A stretch of 51,825 nucleotides of DNA from Planctomycetia bacterium (lineage in GTDB: Bacteria > Planctomycetota > Planctomycetia > Pirellulales > Thermoguttaceae): contig JAUNBG010000026.1 of NCBI GenBank assembly GCA_030527205.1, forward strand, positions 1 through 51,825, given 5' to 3'. Below the pieces are notes generated by a model. The model saw only the letters and a list, made by a program, of their open reading frames with translations. It did no database searches and was not told where the DNA came from. Below are positions 47,139-51,825 of the stretch, piece by piece (position 1 is the first letter of the stretch; every line of letters starts with the position of its first letter). A program made the translations under genes and the position numbers.

Positions 47139-47670
47139 ATGCTTATTGTTTTATCAATAGTTTGGGGGTTGTTGATATTGATATTGACTTTCCAGGGGTT
47201 CTGTGTCCTCAAGCGCAAACGTCTTATTTTCGATACGCCGACTTCGAAAACCTTAGGCGTTTTTATTGGATTTGTCGAATTGAAGGGAGCGGCGGAAGCC
47301 GAACAGGGAGAGTCGTTGACCTGTTAGTTTTTTGGCGGATTTGCCTTCCGTTTATTATCATGCGACCGTTGAAGAACATTGGAGCCGGACCGATACGGAA
47401 ACCGTAATTGTTAACGGAAAACCGCCGATCAGAACTCGCTCGGAATTGAAATCGAACGAACTGTTTATCAATCTCCAGCAGAATCTCATTTATTCCGAAG
47501 AACGAATTGCATTAGCTCGAAATTATTATAACGATTCAGTCGAAGCGTTTCATAATCGTCGGGAAATATTTCCGGACTGTTGCGTCGCTCCGCTTTTAAG
47601 ATTGTCTGTTCATCAATATATAACGGCGGATCATTTTGAAATCAAGCCGATTTCTGTTTATTTTGAATAG
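47139..47670 (+). pseudogene. Frameshifted remnant joining a GIDE-domain membrane protein to a LemA C terminus
   Basis: The first frame (47139-47327) encodes a membrane helix, KRKRLIFDTPTSKTLGVFIGFVELKG and AAEAE, then stops. The GIDE-type domain continues one base shifted in the next frame as SFLADLPSVYYHATVEEHWSR. After about 40 residues the same frame changes abruptly at TRSE/LKSNELF into the C-terminal quarter of a LemA protein (NLQQNLIYSEERIALARNYYNDSVE). The sequence therefore carries a frameshift plus an apparent internal deletion that fused two neighbouring genes. GIDE proteins and LemA proteins are often adjacent in bacteria. The identities are by eye. A real expressed fusion in the second frame alone is less likely. 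Confidence 0.7.
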
Positions 47671-47695
47671 GTTGAGTCTTGTCAAATTTTGAAAT

Positions 47696-47710
47696 TTTTA
47701 GAACTTTCCT
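47696..47710. repeat. Possible solo right end of the MITE-like element
   Basis: TTTTAGAACTTTCCT matches the right terminus of the repeat family with one inserted T. No left end is found in the preceding sequence. It may be a decayed remnant or chance. Confidence 0.25.
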
Positions 47711-47736
47711 TCATTTCAAAATTTAGAGAAAAATCC

Positions 47737-47772
47737 CCCATTTTCTCAAAGAGAGAAATTGGGAAGATTTTT
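47737..47772. terminator. Probable bidirectional terminator
   Basis: CCCATTTTCTC can pair with GAGAAATTGGG (one mismatch) around a short A-rich loop. On the plus strand ATTTTTATT follows; on the minus strand GGATTTTTCTC follows. It lies between the GIDE/LemA remnant and the convergent FAD-dependent oxidoreductase gene. Confidence 0.6.
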
Positions 47773-47789
47773 ATTGATAATCGAAGAAC

Positions 47790-50165
47790 TTATTTAACGG
47801 CATAAAATTCGAGTTCCCAAACTCTTGCCAAATTGCCGGGCGTTTTTGTTATGAATAACCGAAATGTCTTGGCGCGAACAGCAGGAAAGCGAAGAGCGAT
47901 CGTTGGCGATTCATTATTTTGAACGATCGTTTCGGGAATATCAACGAATTTTCCCTCTTTTTCGTATTGCAAAACAAAATCCTGAATTGGCGTTTGGGCG
48001 AACGCCTGTCCGGAAATGACTTGAAAAGCGTTGATCTCCGTTGGATGATCAAACGTCAATTGAACCCAATGCGAAGAATGTTCTGAACTGCTGACCCAAC
48101 GGCAGGCATTATCGTTCAAATCATATTTTCCGTCATTGATGAATTTCGCCGGATAATCAACCTCAGGATATAAACTTGAAACGGCGACTTGAGCTTTTAA
48201 GGCAAGATTTTCGCCGGAATCATTCAACCAATCAGGCCGGGATTGCAACAAGCTTGCCCTTGTTGGCTCTGCAACTCCTTTTCGCATTAACTCTTTCAAC
48301 TCATCTAAATATTGATGATAAACGTCGCGAGGAAGACATTGATTTTTTCGGCAAAGGGAAGCGGCCATTCCGACAACTTCGCCCATCATTCCGCCGGTTC
48401 TCATAACGCGAATGGAACCGAGAGCGATATGCGTAACGCTGATATTCCGGCCAGCCATAAAAAGATTATTGACGTTTCGAGAATAAAAGCAGCGATAAGG
48501 AATCGCATAGGGATAAATATTGACATATCGGGCAATCGATCGAAATTCTTCGTTCGGGAAGAACTTTGAGTTGGATTCTTCCGGATAATGAAGATCGATA
48601 TGCCAAGTTGTCGTTACGGAAGCGTCATCCCATTCCGTTCGATCGACCAAATCCTCTTCTTTAAGAATAACGTCGCCCAAAAGACGTCGGGATTCCCGTT
48701 TTCCGGCGAGAAACGAAACCCAGGCCAATTTTCGATTTTTGACGCGATCTGCCCATTCGCCTTTCATCTGATTTTTCATATAAGACCAATGTCCGTAAGC
48801 CGCGCGAAGGCCGTTGTCGCGAATTCGTTCAATATCGTTGATTTGATCCAGATTCATTCCGGTTTCCCAATCCCAATCGCCATGAATCATTGGACGGATT
48901 GTTTCTTCATTGAATTGTATTGCCCAGGGAAGAACGGGAAATGTTGACGGTTCTGCTTCTTCGACTGTATTCCATTGAATGGAAGCGCCCATAGTCATTT
49001 TGTCGGCCATTTCCGGAGCATGAGCTTCATTCGTTTCCGATTTCGATTCGCGTCCCATTCGCCAATCGGCTCCGGCAAGAAAACCGAGAGAACCGTCGCC
49101 TGAACAATCGGCAAATAAATGACCTTTGAATCTTGTTATTTTGCCTGTTTCAATATTTTGGCCATAAATCGCCGTTATTAACTGTTGATCGCCTTTCTTT
49201 TCAACGTCTGCCCGATTGACTTGCGTATTGAGAAAAAGAGTCAACGATTTTTCCGCCTGAACCAACTCAAGTCGTTCCTGATCTTTGTAATGAGCGGCTT
49301 CTCGCGCGTTTCCGCCGGCATGCGGCCCCATTAAATAAGTCAAATTGCCAAGATTCGGATAAGGTTCTTTATTAATATTGCCGTTAAGATGAACGCGAAC
49401 TTCCGCGCTGCCGTTTCCGCCCAAAACGGGACGATTTTGAATCAGAGCGACGTCTAAACCGAGCCTTGCGGCAGAAATGGCCGAACAAATTCCTGCAAGT
49501 CCGCCGCCGACAACAACGAGATCAAACGGTTCGCTTCGAGCGTCCGGAATCTCTTGCGGCAAATTTTGAGATTGTCGGCGGAGCGGAGCCAGCGATTGAA
49601 GATCGTTAGGCGGAACAAAATCGTTTTGCGCCGTCAAACAAATGGCATCAACGCGACCGTCAAACCCGGTTAAATCGTTAATTTCAATCGTTATTTCTCG
49701 ATTCAATAAAGATTTATCGATAACGATATTGTTGCCTTGTTGCCAAGCCCAATCGGCAGATTCCGTTCCGAAAATTGTTTCGATTTTTTGATTGTCAACA
49801 GTTAATTGGAATTGGCCGGGCGCATATTCCGTTGTCCAAGGCGAAACCCAGTTTCGAGTTCGAACGAAAACTCGATATTCGCCCTCTTTGGGAAAAAAGA
49901 CTTTTGTCGAAGCCGGTTCAACCGGGGTTCCCCAGCCATGCGCCAATAAAACAGGCGATCCCATTTGATCCATATATTGATTATCGAGCGTCCAACCGCC
50001 CCGATCAAGAAAGCTTTCAGCTTCCAGAAAAATCGTATTCGGAATATCTTTTAAATATTGGGAAAAAACGATATTGTTTTCCCAGCAACCGCTTAAAAAA
50101 GCTAAAATCAACAGCAAAAAATGGTTCAATCGATTTGGCGATCTTTTTCGATTTTGAAAAGACAT
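47790..50165 (-). CDS. Lipoprotein FAD-dependent oxidoreductase with beta-sandwich ends
   Basis: This 791-residue exported protein has a lipobox, LSGC, with lipidation cysteine C27. Residues about 30-180 form a beta-sandwich/CBM-like module. Residues about 213-640 are the FAD domain, with the dinucleotide-binding motif VVVGGGLAGICSA (217-229) and further family segments (GHLFADCSGDGSLGFLAGA, MAGRNISVTHIALGSIRVM in near-typical form). Residues about 660-791 look like an F5/8 type C (discoidin) carbohydrate-binding domain (SSEHSSHWVQLTFDHP). Planctomycetes carry many such secreted FAD-dependent proteins, often with glycan-degrading genes; the substrate is not known. AGGAGA lies 6 bases upstream of the ATG. 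A terminator separates it from the protease gene upstream on the same strand. Confidence 0.85.
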   Translation of the reverse strand: MSFQNRKRSPNRLNHFLLLILAFLSGCWENNIVFSQYLKDIPNTIFLEAESFLDRGGWTLDNQYMDQMGSPVLLAHGWGTPVEPASTKVFFPKEGEYRVFVRTRNWVSPWTTEYAPGQFQLTVDNQKIETIFGTESADWAWQQGNNIVIDKSLLNREITIEINDLTGFDGRVDAICLTAQNDFVPPNDLQSLAPLRRQSQNLPQEIPDARSEPFDLVVVGGGLAGICSAISAARLGLDVALIQNRPVLGGNGSAEVRVHLNGNINKEPYPNLGNLTYLMGPHAGGNAREAAHYKDQERLELVQAEKSLTLFLNTQVNRADVEKKGDQQLITAIYGQNIETGKITRFKGHLFADCSGDGSLGFLAGADWRMGRESKSETNEAHAPEMADKMTMGASIQWNTVEEAEPSTFPVLPWAIQFNEETIRPMIHGDWDWETGMNLDQINDIERIRDNGLRAAYGHWSYMKNQMKGEWADRVKNRKLAWVSFLAGKRESRRLLGDVILKEEDLVDRTEWDDASVTTTWHIDLHYPEESNSKFFPNEEFRSIARYVNIYPYAIPYRCFYSRNVNNLFMAGRNISVTHIALGSIRVMRTGGMMGEVVGMAASLCRKNQCLPRDVYHQYLDELKELMRKGVAEPTRASLLQSRPDWLNDSGENLALKAQVAVSSLYPEVDYPAKFINDGKYDLNDNACRWVSSSEHSSHWVQLTFDHPTEINAFQVISGQAFAQTPIQDFVLQYEKEGKFVDIPETIVQNNESPTIALRFPAVRAKTFRLFITKTPGNLARVWELEFYAVK

Positions 50166-50481
50166 TGATATCTCCTAAGAATATTAAAAAGGAATTTATC
50201 CAAATGAAGAAATTTGCGAACAACTGATTATTATATACTCAAAGCAATTGCAATTCCAGATCGTTGAGGGGATTCTCCTCGCAATAAAGAATGATTATTG
50301 AGCGACAAACAGTTGGCCAAACGTTTCGGAAGATTTTCGCGTCAAGACGTTTCTGTGAGGAATAAAATCTAACAAGAAAAAACAATATAAGCCGATATTT
50401 CCTAAAAAATATCGGCTTTGCTTTGAATGATCAATTGTTATTCAAAAAAAGGTTGACAAAAGATCAATCGACATTTGACCA
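50166..50481. other. Intergenic region between the metalloprotease and the FAD-dependent oxidoreductase
   Basis: This 316-bp spacer contains the terminator of the metalloprotease gene and must also contain the promoter of the oxidoreductase. No gene is seen. Confidence 0.5.
50389..50418 (-). terminator. Rho-independent terminator of the metalloprotease gene
   Basis: AAGCCGATATTT pairs with AAATATCGGCTT (12 bp) around a 6-base loop. On the minus strand ATATTGTTTTTTC follows. It lies about 60 bp after the stop of the partial metalloprotease gene. Confidence 0.78.
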
Positions 50482-51825
50482 TTACAAAGAACGCGTTATT
50501 GAGGCGTCGAGCGTTTGCGTTATTCGTGTTTCCAATTCGCTTAAATGAGCCTTTGTATAAGGATCAAGTTCCGCATTTCCAGAGAGAACGGCTTGAATGT
50601 TTGTTCGAATTCGGCTTAATTGAAGTCGGGCCAAGGCATAAAAATCGGCTTCTCCGGCAGTTGAGCTGGTCGAATTTAATGCGGCATCGGCCAACATTTC
50701 ATAATAAATTCGCTGGAGATTGCGTCGAACCGAACGAATCGCCTGATTTTGAATGGAGAACTTTCCTTCTTTGAGCGATTCAAGTTCTTTGAAAATGGCT
50801 GTCGTTAAGGATTCAACCAGTTCAGCGCTTGTAAAAACGTCTTGATCGGGGCCGACTCTGAGTTGAGAATCGGCAAGGCGACTCAACGTTGCCGACGAGA
50901 AAAGTCGCCCTAAGATCGCTGTTTGCCAACTCAAAACGGAACCATGAATATCGAGATCATATCGACTCGAGACTTTGGATCCCCAATGACGCCAACGATT
51001 CGGAGCCAAATAATTATAAATATTGGCTGGAATATTATAGCTGTCAACGCCAAAAACTTCTTCGTTCAGGAATGCCAATGCGTCTCGTTGGTCTTGAGCA
51101 GCGACAACTTCAAAGGGCGGACGGCTGTTCGGGTCGCCTTTAAAATCTCGATTGACATGAATTCCGCCGATATATCGAGCGGCAAACGTCATTCCGCTTC
51201 CATGCCAGGAAAGAAGGGCGGCGAATCGGGCTCGCATTTTGCTATAACTTTCGCCTTCTTTAATAATGCGATCATTCAAACCGGGCAAAATTTCCTTGAC
51301 AAGTCTCGCTCGCAGTTTTGCATATTCGAGCGGACTTTTGCCGAGATCAAAAACGTTGACCAACGGGTCGGCGGACATTCCATAACAATCTTCGTCCGTT
51401 GCGTAATTCAGTTCCGGTCTGGTTTGTTGTTCCGCGATTTTTTTCAAATCTTCAAGTTCGCCATCCGTTCCTTTTCCAAACGGTTTATAACCATATTCAA
51501 TAACCCAATAATCATATTGACCGAGTTTGGTTGGCGAATAATCGCCCTGCGGCATTCCTTTGGGCATAATATTGACGGGAAGATATTCCATTATCGAACC
51601 GGCATAACCATATTCAGCCGTTTTAACCGGATCATTTAACTCATCCAATGAATAAAGAGAACTCAATTTAAAATTGTGACGAAGCCCGAGCGTATGCCCA
51701 ACTTCATGAGTTGCTAAAAACTGCAATCCTTGTTTAATAAGCTTTTGACGTTCTTCGTCATAATTTTTCTTGGGAACTTCCGGCTCTTTGGGTTCTTCGG
51801 CTTTCGCTTCTTCTGTTTTGGCTTC
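50482..51825 (-). CDS. Zinc-dependent metalloprotease (DUF5117/DUF4953-like), 5' end beyond the window
   Basis: The visible part has 447 codons and is open to the right edge, so the N terminus is missing. The zinc site HEVGHTLGLRH (HExxHxxGxxH) lies about 40 residues from the edge, and a Met-turn SIMEYLPV follows about 38 residues later. Sequence after the site (KLGQYDYWVIEYGYKP) is typical of the large metalloproteases annotated as zinc-dependent metalloprotease/DUF5117 in Planctomycetota and Bacteroidota. Just before the site is a charged, Glu/Lys/Pro-rich segment (EEAKAEEPKEPE), perhaps a flexible insert. The C-terminal part is helical. It is the third metzincin-type protein in the window. 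A terminator follows at 50389-50418. Confidence 0.85.
   Translation of the reverse strand, partial: EAKTEEAKAEEPKEPEVPKKNYDEERQKLIKQGLQFLATHEVGHTLGLRHNFKLSSLYSLDELNDPVKTAEYGYAGSIMEYLPVNIMPKGMPQGDYSPTKLGQYDYWVIEYGYKPFGKGTDGELEDLKKIAEQQTRPELNYATDEDCYGMSADPLVNVFDLGKSPLEYAKLRARLVKEILPGLNDRIIKEGESYSKMRARFAALLSWHGSGMTFAARYIGGIHVNRDFKGDPNSRPPFEVVAAQDQRDALAFLNEEVFGVDSYNIPANIYNYLAPNRWRHWGSKVSSRYDLDIHGSVLSWQTAILGRLFSSATLSRLADSQLRVGPDQDVFTSAELVESLTTAIFKELESLKEGKFSIQNQAIRSVRRNLQRIYYEMLADAALNSTSSTAGEADFYALARLQLSRIRTNIQAVLSGNAELDPYTKAHLSELETRITQTLDASITRSL

Overview
The window is AT-rich and looks like a chromosomal piece of a member of the Planctomycetota, probably Planctomycetia with unusually low G+C. 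The evidence for this is the LEPR-type N-terminal export motif (FEPLEERQLLA) on a 2,771-residue surface protein, a BBP2/OmpL-like porin, secreted DUF1080 and FAD-dependent 'dehydrogenase plus discoidin' proteins, a planctomycete-type HU protein, and many secreted hydrolases. I saw no tRNA, rRNA, CRISPR array, integrase or insertion sequence transposase. The last gene is cut by the right edge.

Layout. Positions 1-5374 hold a hairpin cluster cut by the left edge, the first copy of a roughly 110-bp terminal-inverted-repeat element, a Gfo/Idh/MocA oxidoreductase, an orphan FlhB/SctU membrane domain without its autocleavage domain, and a convergent 816-residue NuoE-NuoF (HydC-HydB) fusion flavoprotein. 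Positions 5841-14814 (minus strand) hold a complete F-type ATP synthase cluster in the order atpZ-atpI-atpB-atpE-atpF-atpH-atpA-atpG-atpD-atpC; the b and c subunits carry signal-peptide-like N termini. Positions 15184-19530 (plus strand) hold thpR, a secreted protein-L-isoaspartate methyltransferase flanked by two more repeat copies, and an enlarged prepilin peptidase.

Positions 19776-37395 form an envelope region. It contains a 1,320-residue secreted glycoside-hydrolase-like protein, the giant cadherin-like/dockerin/metalloprotease protein (24078-32393), a divergent BBP2 porin, a degenerate receiver-like protein and a metzincin-type protease. Positions 37995-46140 are mostly core information genes: pnp and rpsO on minus; asnS, HU, apbE and prfB on plus. 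prfB contains a canonical CTT TGA C +1 frameshift. The right end has a secreted DUF1080 protein, a frameshifted GIDE/LemA remnant, a lipoprotein FAD-dependent oxidoreductase and the 3' part of a third metzincin-type metalloprotease.

How the genes work together. The ATP synthase cluster is one functional unit. The rpsO-pnp pair keeps an ancient order, and a long stem-loop lies between the two genes as in the RNase III/PNPase autoregulatory systems of other bacteria. The secreted proteins (glycoside-hydrolase-like, DUF1080, FAD-dependent, Gfo/Idh/MocA, three metzincins, porin) suggest breakdown of glycans and proteins outside or at the cell surface. I found no defence system or biosynthetic cluster. 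The most unusual items are the short terminal-inverted-repeat family with a conserved internal hairpin, the truncated FlhB, the HydC-HydB fusion, the giant protease-bearing surface protein with Glu at the third zinc-ligand position, and a possible 31-codon gene abutting a terminator.
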